NCBI GenBank assembly: GCA_023387335.1
Contig: JAEWIF010000050.1
Span: forward strand, 97,533 to 161,532
Direction: 5' to 3'
Length of the DNA: 64,000 nucleotides
Source: Pseudomonadota bacterium
GTDB taxonomy: Bacteria; Pseudomonadota; Gammaproteobacteria; Burkholderiales; Burkholderiaceae_C
The stretch's first letter is position 1. Each line of letters begins with the position of its first letter. A program made the translations under genes and the position numbers. The notes beneath the pieces are model-generated. The model ran no database searches, was not told the DNA's origin, and saw nothing but the letters and a program-made list of their open reading frames with translations. Shown in pieces: positions 26,584-35,073 of the stretch.

Positions 26584-27741
26584 TTACTTGTTGCGCTGGG
26601 CCGCCACTTCGGTCGGCTGCACGACCTGGCCGGTCTTGTTCGACCACGCGTTCTTGGTGTAGCTGATCACCGCCGCGATCTCGGTGTCGGACAGCTGCTT
26701 CCACGCCGGCATGGCGTTGCGGCCGTGGAGCACCACGTCGATCTGCTTGTTCTTGTCCGCGTCCAGCACGACGGGCGAGCCGGCCAGGGCCTTGATCGGG
26801 CCGGCGCCCGCGCCGGTCGGCAGGTGGCAGGCCGCGCAGTTCTTGGAGTAGACCTGCTCGCCGCGGGCCACGATGTCGGTCAACGTCCAGACCTTGGCCG
26901 GGTCATCCATCTTGGCGGCCATCTTCTTCTGCTGGTCGGCCACCCAGGCGGTGTATTCCTGCGCGCTCACCACCTTGACGTGGATGGGCATGTAGGCGTG
27001 CTCCTTGCCGCACAGCTCGTAGCACTGGCCGTAGAAGTCGCCGGTCTTCTCGCTGCGGAACCAGGTGTCGCGCACGAAGCCGGGGATGGCGTCCTGCTTC
27101 ACGCCGAACGCCGGGATGCCCCAGGCGTGGATCACGTCGTTGGCGGTCGTGATGATGCGAACCTTCTTGTTCACCGGCACCACCACGGGGTTGTCGACCT
27201 TGAGCAGGTAGTTGTCCGGCACGTCGCCCTTGGCGCCGGCGTTGGACAGCTCGCGGTGCGTGGTGTCCAGGGTGGACAGGAAGGAGACGCCCGCGCCCTC
27301 GCCGTTGAGGTAGTCGTAGCCCCACTTCCACTGGTAGCCGGTGGCCTTGATGGTCACGTCGGCGTTGCTGGTGTCCTTGGCGGCGACCAGCACCTTGGTG
27401 GCCGGCAGCGCCATCAGGATCACGATGATGAAGGGGATCAGGGTCCAGATCACTTCCACCGTCACCGACTCGTGGAAGTTGGCGGGCTTGGCGCCGACCG
27501 ACTTGCGGTGCTTCCAGATCGAATAGAACATGACCGAGAAGACCACGATGAAGATCACCGTGCAGGCGATCAGCATGAACCAGTGCAACCAGGCCTGCTC
27601 GACCGCGATGCGGGTGGCCGCCGCGTGCAGGTTCAACTGGCGCACCGCCGGCCCGCCGGGCAGGTCGTTGACCGCAGCTTGGGCCGCGCCGGCCGCCAGC
27701 ACACCCGCAAGGCCCGCCAGCATGTTCGAAAGGCTCTTCAT
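26584..27741 (-). CDS. ctaC: Cytochrome c oxidase subunit II with fused cytochrome c domain
   Basis: Receives electrons through CuA and passes them to heme a. Order (385 aa): signal peptide ending near AQA, two hydrophobic helices, a cupredoxin CuA domain with HAWGIPAFGVK and CYELCGKEHAYM, and a C-terminal cytochrome c domain with the heme motif CAACH. The fused heme domain marks a caa3-type subunit. ATG 27741 (MKSLSN) is chosen because a signal peptide follows it. It is the first structural gene, 42 nt after DUF2244. Confidence 0.97.
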   Translation of the reverse strand: MKSLSNMLAGLAGVLAAGAAQAAVNDLPGGPAVRQLNLHAAATRIAVEQAWLHWFMLIACTVIFIVVFSVMFYSIWKHRKSVGAKPANFHESVTVEVIWTLIPFIIVILMALPATKVLVAAKDTSNADVTIKATGYQWKWGYDYLNGEGAGVSFLSTLDTTHRELSNAGAKGDVPDNYLLKVDNPVVVPVNKKVRIITTANDVIHAWGIPAFGVKQDAIPGFVRDTWFRSEKTGDFYGQCYELCGKEHAYMPIHVKVVSAQEYTAWVADQQKKMAAKMDDPAKVWTLTDIVARGEQVYSKNCAACHLPTGAGAGPIKALAGSPVVLDADKNKQIDVVLHGRNAMPAWKQLSDTEIAAVISYTKNAWSNKTGQVVQPTEVAAQRNK

Positions 27742-27783
27742 CGTTCTCGGTTCCGATCTACACAATCACAAATCCGTCGACCC

Positions 27784-28266
27784 TCAGGGGGTCACGACCC
27801 GCTCGCGCAGGGCGCTCCTGATCTCCTGCGCCAGTAGCGGCCGCAATTCCGGCCGCACGAAGCGCCCGACGCTGACGGACCGCCCGCGCCCCGACACCTC
27901 GATCAGCGAGCGCCCGTCGGCGCGCGGCTCCACGCGCACCCAGTCGGGATCGAACTCGGTGCGCTGCAGGTGCCCCGCGCTTTCCAGCTCCACCACCAGA
28001 CGCCGGCCCTGCAGGCTGATGCGCTCGCCGTCCGCCGCGTGCCGCGCGTACAGCAGGAAAGCCAGCCCCACGGCGCCCAGCTCGAGCCAGGCGAACGGAA
28101 GGACCAGCGTCGCGCCCTGAAGCCAGAAGACGGTACCGATCACGAGCGAGACCACGCAAAGCGAGGCGTAGAACCACCCCAGCTGGGTCGGCGTGACCGA
28201 GCAATTGCGCTTGAGAAACCAGACGATGGCCTGGCCCTGGACTGTCGCGAAACGAAAAACCGGCAT
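27784..28266 (-). CDS. DUF2244 membrane protein
   Basis: A 160-aa protein with two adjacent hydrophobic helices (about residues 30-70) and a soluble C-terminal part. The opening RFLKRNCSVTP-type segment (here FLKRNCSVTPTQL) and the WVRV block fit the DUF2244 family, often placed next to subunit II. The function is unknown. ATG 28266 (MPVFRFATV) is preferred to an upstream in-frame ATG at 28314, which would add a stretch without family likeness. Confidence 0.85.
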   Translation of the reverse strand: MPVFRFATVQGQAIVWFLKRNCSVTPTQLGWFYASLCVVSLVIGTVFWLQGATLVLPFAWLELGAVGLAFLLYARHAADGERISLQGRRLVVELESAGHLQRTEFDPDWVRVEPRADGRSLIEVSGRGRSVSVGRFVRPELRPLLAQEIRSALRERVVTP

Positions 28267-28295
28267 CGACGGTGACGTCCACAAATCAACCGGGC

Positions 28296-28301
28296 ATTGT
28301 A
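28296..28301 (-). promoter_or_regulatory. Candidate -10 box of the DUF2244-cytochrome oxidase operon
   Basis: TACAAT on the minus strand, five of six matches to the sigma-70 -10, lies 29 nt upstream of the DUF2244 start. No convincing -35 is seen at the right distance, so an activator may be needed or the assignment may be wrong. Confidence 0.35.
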
Positions 28302-28335
28302 GCCACGTTGACACGACGGTTTACCAGCGGTTGAC

Positions 28336-29232
28336 CTAGCGGCCGGGGCCGCGTCCTCCCCGCAACAGTCCGCGCATGTCGTCGACGGACAACGAGGTTT
28401 CGGCCTGCACGCGGGCCCGCGGCGCCGGACGGATCGCATGGCCGTAGACGATCTCGAACGTCAGCGCCAGCCGTCCGTCGGGGCCGCGAAGGCTCTTGTC
28501 GAGCTCCCCATGCAGGCGCTGCTTCCACCCACGGCCGCGCAGGCCCGGGAAGCGGCCCGGGTGCAGGTTGGCGCCCAGCTCCCCCAGTTCGTCCAGCAGG
28601 CGCTGCGGCGATTCCCAGGTGAGCGTGAGCCGCTCCATGTCCATCACCGGCTCCGCGAAGCCGGCGGCCACCAGCATGTCGCCCCAGTCGTGCATGTCGG
28701 TGAATTGCGGCCCCGGCGGCGGCCAGCCCTGCTCGCGGTAGAGCGCGTGCAGCTCGCGCAGCGTGTCCGGCCCGAAGCAGGAGAACATCAGGAAGCCGTC
28801 GGTCGCCAGTGCCCGGTGCCAGCGCGCCATCAGGGCCTGCGGCTCCAGCGCGAAATGCAGCGCCATGTTGGCCCAGAGCATCTGCACGGCGCCGTCGCCG
28901 AGGGCGTCGACCACGCGCCGGCGCGGCCCGCCCCAGCGCTGCCACCACGGGCGTTCGAAGGCCGCGCGCGCGGCGGGCACGAGGGCCGGCTCCGGCTCGA
29001 CCAGCAGGCATTCGGCCTGCGGATAGCGCTGCTCAAGTTCCTGCTGCACGGCCAGGCCGCCGCGCACCGGCTCCCAGTGGGCCCAGGCCTGCGGCGCGAG
29101 GCGGATCCACTCCAGCCGCTCCGCCATGCGGCGCGCGACCTCCTCGTGGAGCCAGGGGGAACGCGGCGGTGCGGTGCGCTGCCAGCGCGCCGCCGCGACG
29201 GGATCAAGGGTGGGGGGACGCTCTCCGGGCAC
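28336..29232 (-). CDS. BioC-like methyltransferase family protein
   Basis: A 298-aa protein. The middle and C-terminal parts resemble the malonyl-ACP methyltransferase BioC: NMALHFALEPQALMARWHRAL, then SCFGPDTLRELHALY. At the place of SAM-binding motif I (a D-x-G-x-G-x-G loop) it reads EPVRGGLAVQQELEQRYPQ, which lacks the normal glycine loop. It may be a diverged BioC or a non-catalytic relative. The start is uncertain: GTG 29232 gives a family-like beginning (PPTLDPVAAARW) and lies 21 nt from the divergent ComF-like gene. Confidence 0.7.
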   Translation of the reverse strand: MPGERPPTLDPVAAARWQRTAPPRSPWLHEEVARRMAERLEWIRLAPQAWAHWEPVRGGLAVQQELEQRYPQAECLLVEPEPALVPAARAAFERPWWQRWGGPRRRVVDALGDGAVQMLWANMALHFALEPQALMARWHRALATDGFLMFSCFGPDTLRELHALYREQGWPPPGPQFTDMHDWGDMLVAAGFAEPVMDMERLTLTWESPQRLLDELGELGANLHPGRFPGLRGRGWKQRLHGELDKSLRGPDGRLALTFEIVYGHAIRPAPRARVQAETSLSVDDMRGLLRGGRGPGR

Positions 29233-29253
29233 AGGAAAGTATATTGAGCCGCC

Positions 29254-29955
29254 ATGTTCCGCCAGCTCGTGCGAGGCCTTGCCGCCGCCACTCCCGCGCA
29301 ATGCGAGGTCTGCCGCGCCTGGCCGGGCGGGCCGTTGTGCGAGGCCTGCCGCGCGCGGTTCGCCGCGCCTCGCGTTCGCTGCGCGCTGTGCGCGCTGGCG
29401 CTCCCCGAAGGCGTCGCGGCCTGCGGACGCTGCCTGCGCGAGGGCTCGCCGCTGGACGCCTGTCACGCCGCAGTCAGCTACGCCTACCCCTGGTCGGGCC
29501 TGATCGCGCGCTTCAAGTTCTCCGGGCAGGCCGGCTGGGCCGATGGGTTCGCGCGGCTGCTGCTCGGCTCCGAAGCGGTCCGGCAGTGCATCGGCGCGGC
29601 CGACCGGCTGGTGCCGATGCCGCTGTCGCCGGCCCGGCTGGCGACGCGCGGCTTCAACCAGGCCCACGAGCTCGCCCGCCGGCTGTCGCCGCGCAAGACC
29701 GAAGCCCGCCTGGCGCTGCGCCTTCGCGAGACGCCGCCGCAGGCCGAGCTCGAGCGCGCCGCCCGGCTGGCCAACGTGCGCCAGGCCTTCGCAGTGGAGC
29801 CGGCGCGCGCGCACGAGGTCCGCGGCCGGCGCATCGTTCTGGTGGACGACGTGATGACGAGCGGCGCCTCGCTGCATGCATTGGCGGCCGTGTTCCGCGC
29901 GGCGGGCGCGGCCGAAGTCGTGGCCGTGGTGGTCGCCCGCACCGAGGACACTTGA
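29254..29955 (+). CDS. ComF family phosphoribosyltransferase-like protein
   Basis: A 233-aa protein with two N-terminal zinc-ribbon-like Cys pairs (CEVC..CEAC and CALC..CGRC), a YPWSGLIARFKF segment, and a C-terminal type I phosphoribosyltransferase fold with the PRPP loop VLVDDVMTSGAS. ComF relatives act in DNA uptake in competent bacteria; in non-transforming species the role is unclear. It is followed 4 nt later by trmL, forming a two-gene operon. Confidence 0.9.
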   Translation: MFRQLVRGLAAATPAQCEVCRAWPGGPLCEACRARFAAPRVRCALCALALPEGVAACGRCLREGSPLDACHAAVSYAYPWSGLIARFKFSGQAGWADGFARLLLGSEAVRQCIGAADRLVPMPLSPARLATRGFNQAHELARRLSPRKTEARLALRLRETPPQAELERAARLANVRQAFAVEPARAHEVRGRRIVLVDDVMTSGASLHALAAVFRAAGAAEVVAVVVARTEDT

Positions 29956-29959
29956 GGGC

Positions 29960-30421
29960 ATGTTCCACATCGTCCTCGTCGAACCCGAGATCCCGCCCAA
30001 CACCGGCAACGTGATCCGGCTGGCCGCCAACACCGGCTGCACGCTGCACCTGATCGAGCCGCTCGGTTTCTCGATGGACGACAAGCACATGCGGCGCGCG
30101 GGGCTCGACTACCACGAGTACGCCGAGGTGCGGCGCCACGCGAACTGGCCGGCTTTCCTCGATGCCGAGCGGCCCGATCCGCAGCGCCTCTTCGCGCTCA
30201 CCACGCGCGGCACGCGCTTCGTGCACGACGTGCGTTTCGCGCCGGGCGACTGGCTGGTGTTCGGCGCCGAGACGCGCGGCCTCGCGCCCGAACTGCGCGA
30301 GACCTTCCCGCCGGAGCAGCGCCTTCGCCTGCCCATGCGCGCGGGCCAGCGCAGCCTCAACCTTTCCAACGCGGTGGCGGTGACGGTGTTCGAGGCCTGG
30401 CGGCAGAACGGCTTCGGCTGA
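29960..30421 (+). CDS. trmL: tRNA (cytidine(34)-2'-O)-methyltransferase
   Basis: SPOUT methyltransferase (153 aa) for 2'-O-methylation of the wobble base of certain tRNA-Leu species. It begins FHIVLVEPEIPPNTGNVIRL, followed by the knot motifs LVFGAETRGLAPEL and LPMRAGQRSLNLSNAVAV. These are the standard TrmL/YibK motifs and the length is normal. It uses ATG 29960, preceded by GAGGG. Confidence 0.95.
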   Translation: MFHIVLVEPEIPPNTGNVIRLAANTGCTLHLIEPLGFSMDDKHMRRAGLDYHEYAEVRRHANWPAFLDAERPDPQRLFALTTRGTRFVHDVRFAPGDWLVFGAETRGLAPELRETFPPEQRLRLPMRAGQRSLNLSNAVAVTVFEAWRQNGFG

Positions 30422-30505
30422 ACGAGCGGCGGCTTACCGGAGCCACTGGCGCCGAGGGCGGCGCGTGCGGACAGTGCGGGCCTCGTTCATCTCAGAGGCT
30501 TGTTC

Positions 30506-31273
30506 ATGATCTGGCTCTACTTCCTCCCCGCCATCGTCTTCGCGGCGTTCGCGATCCTGGAGACGATCCGCCCGGCCCGGGCTTACGCGCTGACCCAGCC
30601 CTCTTCCGCCACCTGGCGCCTGCGCGGCCTGGTCAGCCTCGGCGTGTACATGGCACTCGGCTACCAGCTTCCGCTGTTCTGGGACGCCGTCCTCGCGCAG
30701 TACCAGCTGTTCGACGGCACGGGGCTGGGCACCCTCGGCGGCGCCATCGTCGCCTTCCTCGTCCTCGAGTTCGGCATCTTCCTGTGGCACCGGACGCTGC
30801 ACGCGGTGCCTTTCCTGTGGCACCACCTGCACCAGATGCACCACAGCGCGGAGCGCCTGGACAGCTACGGCGCGTTCTACTTCAACCCGCTCGACATGGC
30901 CGGCTTCATCGCGGTCAGCAGCGTGACGTTCGCGCTCGTCATCGGCGTCACCACCGAAGCGGCGGTCATCGCCAGCATCGCCGCCACCGTCCTCAGCGTG
31001 TTCCAGCACGCCAACATCCGCACGCCGGCCTGGCTCGGCTACTTCGTGCAACGGCCGGAGAGCCATTTCCTCCACCACGAGCGCGGCGTGCACGCCAGGA
31101 ACTACGGCGACCTGCCGGTCTTCGATCTCCTGTTCGGCTCTTTCGCGAACGGACGATCGTTCGACGGCGAAGTCGGCTTCTACGACGGCGCTTCATCCCG
31201 CATCGGGGAAGTCCTGCTGGGCAAGGACATCACCCAGCCCCGGCTTGCCTCTGCGCCAGACGCACACAGCTGA
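30506..31273 (+). CDS. Sterol desaturase / fatty acid hydroxylase family membrane protein
   Basis: Inner-membrane di-iron hydroxylase of 255 aa. The three His clusters of the family are visible: HRTLH, HHLHQMHH and HFLHH plus a nearby HARNYGD. Four to five hydrophobic helices surround them. Such enzymes hydroxylate or desaturate lipids; the bacterial substrate is unknown. ATG 30506 is used; an in-frame TTG six bases earlier is possible. A terminator follows at 31384. Confidence 0.88.
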   Translation: MIWLYFLPAIVFAAFAILETIRPARAYALTQPSSATWRLRGLVSLGVYMALGYQLPLFWDAVLAQYQLFDGTGLGTLGGAIVAFLVLEFGIFLWHRTLHAVPFLWHHLHQMHHSAERLDSYGAFYFNPLDMAGFIAVSSVTFALVIGVTTEAAVIASIAATVLSVFQHANIRTPAWLGYFVQRPESHFLHHERGVHARNYGDLPVFDLLFGSFANGRSFDGEVGFYDGASSRIGEVLLGKDITQPRLASAPDAHS

Positions 31274-31383
31274 AATGCGTGGTTGCGGCGCGCCGAGCTT
31301 GAAGATGGCCTTTGTTGCGGCCAACTAGGAGGTTCGGCTCAACCCGTGCCCAGCGGCCGGCCTGTCGAACACTCCCTTTCAAG

Positions 31384-31413
31384 GCCCGCGCCGAGTGCGC
31401 GGGCTCTTTTTTT
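31384..31413 (+). terminator. Rho-independent terminator after the hydroxylase gene
   Basis: GCCCGCGC (31384-31391), a five-base loop, GCGCGGGC (31397-31404), then TC and seven T residues. It lies 110 nt after the hydroxylase stop and just before the convergent MaoC gene; the stretch between holds nothing recognisable. Confidence 0.9.
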
Positions 31414-31439
31414 GCGCCTGCGGCGCTCTTTTTCGCGCC

Positions 31440-31895
31440 TCAGACGTAGCGGCGCGTGATGGATTCCGCCACGCAGGCGGGCCGTGTCGAGCCTTCCAGC
31501 TCCACCGTCACCCGCCAGGTCATCTGCATGCCGTTGCCCTCGATCGGTTCGCAGGCCAGCAGCACCATGCGGCCGCGCACGCGGCTGCCCACCGGCACCG
31601 GCGCGGTGAACCGAACCTTGTTGAGCCCGTAGTTCACGCCCATGCGCGTGTTCTCCACGTGCAGCGCCGACTCGACGATCTTCGGCAGCAGCGACAGCGT
31701 GAGGAAACCGTGCGCGATCGGACCGCCGAACGGCCCGGCCTTGGCCTTCTCGACGTCGACGTGGATCCACTGGTGGTCGCCGGTCGCCTGCGCGAACAGG
31801 TTGACCTGCTCCTGGGTGACCGTGATCCAGTCGCTGACCGCGACTTCCTGGCCCACCAGGGGCGGCAATTCGGCGAGCGAGGCGAAGGTTCTCAT
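31440..31895 (-). CDS. MaoC-like (R)-specific enoyl-CoA hydratase
   Basis: A hot-dog fold hydratase of 151 aa. The hydratase-2 motif has its catalytic Asp and His in ATGDHQWIHVD, followed by GPFGGPIAHGFLTLSLL. Relatives hydrate trans-2-enoyl-CoA to (R)-3-hydroxyacyl-CoA, feeding polyhydroxyalkanoate or fatty acid metabolism. It lies 10 nt after the ParA-like gene on the same strand, so the two are probably co-transcribed, with no evident functional link. Confidence 0.9.
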   Translation of the reverse strand: MRTFASLAELPPLVGQEVAVSDWITVTQEQVNLFAQATGDHQWIHVDVEKAKAGPFGGPIAHGFLTLSLLPKIVESALHVENTRMGVNYGLNKVRFTAPVPVGSRVRGRMVLLACEPIEGNGMQMTWRVTVELEGSTRPACVAESITRRYV

Positions 31896-31905
31896 GAGCG
31901 CCACT

Positions 31906-32523
31906 CTAACTGTCCAGCCAGCGGCAAAGGGCCGCCCACTGCTCCAGGTCGCGCTCGACCCGCCCCGGCGCCACGTCGAACAGCGTGAGCCCGCGCGCGG
32001 CCAGGTGCACGTAGTTCTGCGTGGGCCGCAGCTCGCCCAGCACGGGCAGCCCGAGCTGCTTGACGAAGGCATGCAGTTGGTCGGCGGCCAAGGTGCGCTG
32101 GTCCACGCGCGTGCCGACGATGCCCACGCGCAGCCCCGACGCCTTGTGGTGCTGGGCCAACTCATCGAGGAAGGTGCGTGTCGCGAAGATGTCGAACACG
32201 CTGGGCGCGAGCGGCACCACCACGTGGGTGGCCGGCTTGAGCAGGTCGCGCAGTTCCTTGCCGTGCAGGCCGGCGGGCGTGTCGAGGACGACGTGCGTCG
32301 TGCCCTTGGGCGGCCTGGCCACCTGCCCTTCGCCGATGTCCCAGCCCTGGATCGCTCGCGCCGCCGGTGGTCTCAGGTCCAGCCACAGCCGGCTGGACTG
32401 CTGGCGGTCCGCATCGCCTAGCATCACCGCATGGCCCCGGCTGGCGAAATAGCCCGCTACGTGGGTGGCGACGGTGGATTTCCCGACGCCGCCCTTCGGA
32501 TTGGCAACGACCACGACCGGCAT
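31906..32523 (-). CDS. ParA/MinD-like ATPase, orphan
   Basis: A 205-aa ParA-family ATPase with the deviant Walker A KGGVGKST at residues 10-17, and the second-motif Asp and hydrophobic strand in HVVLDTPAGLHG. No ParB or centromere is nearby, so it is an orphan that could position some cellular cargo. It is followed by a maoC-like gene. Its length is that of the short ParA class without an N-terminal DNA-binding domain. Confidence 0.88.
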   Translation of the reverse strand: MPVVVVANPKGGVGKSTVATHVAGYFASRGHAVMLGDADRQQSSRLWLDLRPPAARAIQGWDIGEGQVARPPKGTTHVVLDTPAGLHGKELRDLLKPATHVVVPLAPSVFDIFATRTFLDELAQHHKASGLRVGIVGTRVDQRTLAADQLHAFVKQLGLPVLGELRPTQNYVHLAARGLTLFDVAPGRVERDLEQWAALCRWLDS

Positions 32524-32584
32524 GGAGCAACTCCTGGACGGGGGCGGCCGCCGGGCGGCAGCCGCTTTACGCTATGTTACCGAC

Positions 32585-33226
32585 ATGGATGAGCAGTCCC
32601 CCTCCGACGCGCCCGGCGTCTACGTCCTGGCCGCGCACCCGGCCTGGAGCCGTTCGCGCGTGAACCGGCGCCTGCGCGACGCCGCGAAGCAACTCCCCGG
32701 CGTGCAGGTGCAGGACCTGTACGCGCGCTATCCCGACTTCGACATAGACGTCGCCGCCGAACAGGCGAACGTCTCGGCCGCCCGCCTGCTGGTGCTGCTG
32801 CATCCGATCCAGTGGTACTCGATGCCTCCGCTGCTCAAGCTGTGGCTGGACGAGGTGCTGACGCATGGCTGGGCCTACGGCCGCACCGGCACGGCGCTGC
32901 AGGGCAAGGATCTCTGGCTGGTCGCCACCACCGGCGGGCCCGAGACGTCGTACCACCCGCAGGGCTACAACCGCTACTTCTTCGACGCCTTCCTGCCGCC
33001 CTACGAGCAGACCGCGGCACTGTGCGGCATGCGCTTCCTGCCGCCGCTGCTGCTGCATGGCGCGCACCGCGCGGCCGGCGAGCAGATCGACACGCACGTG
33101 GACGTGTTCCGCCAGCGCCTGGCGTCGCATCCCGACTGGCCAGAGATGGAAGACCTGCCCACCTGCCCCGCCTGCGACGTGCCCACCACCGATCGCCCCG
33201 TCCCGCAACCCGCGAGCGAGGCCTGA
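32585..33226 (+). CDS. NAD(P)H oxidoreductase, KefF/MdaB-like flavoprotein
   Basis: A flavodoxin-like quinone reductase of 213 aa. Landmarks are HPAWSRSRVNRRL near the N-terminus, HPIQWYSMPPLLKLWLDEVLTHGWAYG (here named by the key residues H, W, P and G) and a TTGGPETSYHPQGYN segment. In E. coli KefF of this family activates the KefC potassium antiporter. The stop overlaps the start of a KefC-like gene by one base (TGATG), supporting that role here. Confidence 0.9.
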   Translation: MDEQSPSDAPGVYVLAAHPAWSRSRVNRRLRDAAKQLPGVQVQDLYARYPDFDIDVAAEQANVSAARLLVLLHPIQWYSMPPLLKLWLDEVLTHGWAYGRTGTALQGKDLWLVATTGGPETSYHPQGYNRYFFDAFLPPYEQTAALCGMRFLPPLLLHGAHRAAGEQIDTHVDVFRQRLASHPDWPEMEDLPTCPACDVPTTDRPVPQPASEA

Positions 33227-35055
33227 TGGAGCACGCCCCCGCCTGGCTGACCAACAGCCTGATCTACCTGGCCGCCGCGGTGATCGCGGTGCCCGTTTCG
33301 CGCGCGCTCGGCCTGGGCGCCATCCTCGGCTACCTGGCCGCGGGCATCGCCATCGGTCCCTGGGGCCTTCGCCTCGTGGGCAACGTGCAGGACATCCTGC
33401 ATTTCGCCGAATTCGGCGTGGTGCTGATGCTGTTCCTGGTCGGCCTGGAACTGGAGCCGCGCCGCTTGTGGAACCTGCGCCGGCCGATCTTCGGATGGGG
33501 CAGCGTGCAGCTGTTCGGCTCGGCCGCGGCGATCGCGGGCGTGGCCATCGCCTTCGGCGTCGACTGGCGCATCGCGTTCGCCGGCGGACTGGCGCTGGCC
33601 GACTCCTCCACCGCCACCGGCCTGCGCGCCATGGCCGATCGCAACCTGATGCCCACCACCTCCGGCCGCAGCATGCTCAGCGTGCTGCTCCTGCAGGACG
33701 TGGCGGCGATCCCGATCCTGGCGCTGCTGCCGCTGCTGGCCGTCACCGGCGCGCAGGCGGAAGCCAGCAGCTGGGTGGGCGGCGCCAAAGCGGTCGGCGT
33801 GATCGCGGCCATCGTGCTGGGCGGACGCCTGCTGCTGCGGCCCACGCTGCGCTGGATCGCGCGCAGCGATTCGCCGGAGATCTTCACCGCCGCCGCCCTG
33901 CTGCTCGTGGTGGCCACCGCCGCGCTGATGCATTCGGTCGGCCTCTCGATGGCGCTGGGCGCCTTCCTCGCCGGCGTGCTGCTGGCGGAAAGCGAATACC
34001 GGCGCGAGCTGGAGACCGACATCGAGCCCTTCAAGGGCCTGCTGCTCGGGCTGTTCTTCATCGCCATCGGAATGACGATCGACTTCGCGGTCGTGGTCCG
34101 GCAGCCCTTGCTGGTCGCGGGCATCGTGATCGGCTTCCTCGTGGTCAAGGCGCTGGTGCTGTGGGTGATGACGCGTCTGATGCCCATCCCCAAGGCCGAG
34201 CGGCCGCTGTTCATCGTGCTGCTGGCGCAAGGCGGCGAAGTGGGCTTCGTGGTGCTGCAGACCGCCACCGGCGCGCAGCTGCTGGACGGGCCGACGTCGT
34301 CGCTGCTGGTGGCGGCGATCACGCTGTCGATGCTGCTGACGCCGCTCCTGCTGCTGGTCGCCGATCGCTGGTCCGCGCGGCTGGCCGACGGCCGCGAGCG
34401 GCAGATGGAGGAGCTGAGCGAGCCACAGCACGCGCGCGTGATCATCGCGGGCTTCGGCCGCTACGGACAGATCGTCGGCCGCCTGCTCAACGCGCAGGGC
34501 ATCGGCTCCACGGTGCTGGACCACGACGCCGACATGGTGGAAGCCGCCCGCGCCTATGGCTACAAGGTGTTCTACGGCGACGCGACGCGGCTGGACCTGC
34601 TGCGCACCGCGGGCGCGGCCGGGGCCAAGGTGCTGGTGGTGGCGGTCGACGACGTGGAGCAGTCGGTGCGCATCATCAAGCTCGTTCAGGAGCACTTCCC
34701 GCACCTGGAGCTGGTGGCGCGGGCGCGCGACGTCACGCACTGGAACACGCTGCGCGACCTGGGCGTGATGCGCGTGGAGCGCGAGGTGTTCGAGTCCAGC
34801 CTGCGCAGCGGCCGCACCGTGCTGGAACTGCTCGGCGCCGATCCGCACGAGGCGCGCAAGCTGGCCCTGCGCTTCCGGCGCCACAACATCCAGCTGTTCG
34901 AGCAGATGTACCCGCACCACAGCGACCGCGCCAAGCTGATCGCGGTGGTGCGCGCGGGGCGCGAGCAGTTCGAGGCGCAGATGGCGCAGGAACGCGCCGA
35001 AGCGCAGAAGCGCCGCCGCGACGGCCTGGACCGGCCGCCGGGCTGGGACCGCTGA
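33226..35055 (+). CDS. KefB/KefC-type potassium:proton antiporter (CPA2) with RCK domain
   Basis: A 609-aa antiporter: about 12 helices to residue 385 with LALADSSTATGLRAMADR and FLAGVLLAESEYRRELE motifs, then a TrkA-N (RCK) nucleotide-binding domain starting VIIAGFGRYGQIVGRLL, with the nucleotide-contacting Asp in VLDHDADMV. In E. coli such systems respond to glutathione conjugates, acidifying the cell to survive electrophiles. The C-terminal 60 residues are highly charged. Coupled to a KefF-like gene by a one-base overlap. Confidence 0.93.
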   Translation: MEHAPAWLTNSLIYLAAAVIAVPVSRALGLGAILGYLAAGIAIGPWGLRLVGNVQDILHFAEFGVVLMLFLVGLELEPRRLWNLRRPIFGWGSVQLFGSAAAIAGVAIAFGVDWRIAFAGGLALADSSTATGLRAMADRNLMPTTSGRSMLSVLLLQDVAAIPILALLPLLAVTGAQAEASSWVGGAKAVGVIAAIVLGGRLLLRPTLRWIARSDSPEIFTAAALLLVVATAALMHSVGLSMALGAFLAGVLLAESEYRRELETDIEPFKGLLLGLFFIAIGMTIDFAVVVRQPLLVAGIVIGFLVVKALVLWVMTRLMPIPKAERPLFIVLLAQGGEVGFVVLQTATGAQLLDGPTSSLLVAAITLSMLLTPLLLLVADRWSARLADGRERQMEELSEPQHARVIIAGFGRYGQIVGRLLNAQGIGSTVLDHDADMVEAARAYGYKVFYGDATRLDLLRTAGAAGAKVLVVAVDDVEQSVRIIKLVQEHFPHLELVARARDVTHWNTLRDLGVMRVEREVFESSLRSGRTVLELLGADPHEARKLALRFRRHNIQLFEQMYPHHSDRAKLIAVVRAGREQFEAQMAQERAEAQKRRRDGLDRPPGWDR

Positions 35056-35073
35056 AGCTCCGCGACGCAGCGC

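Noticed and set aside
24664..27837. A 1057-codon plus-strand open frame across the oxidase genes
   Set aside because: It mirrors ctaC, ctaD and cox11, which have catalytic motifs and correct starts; the antisense protein is low-complexity.
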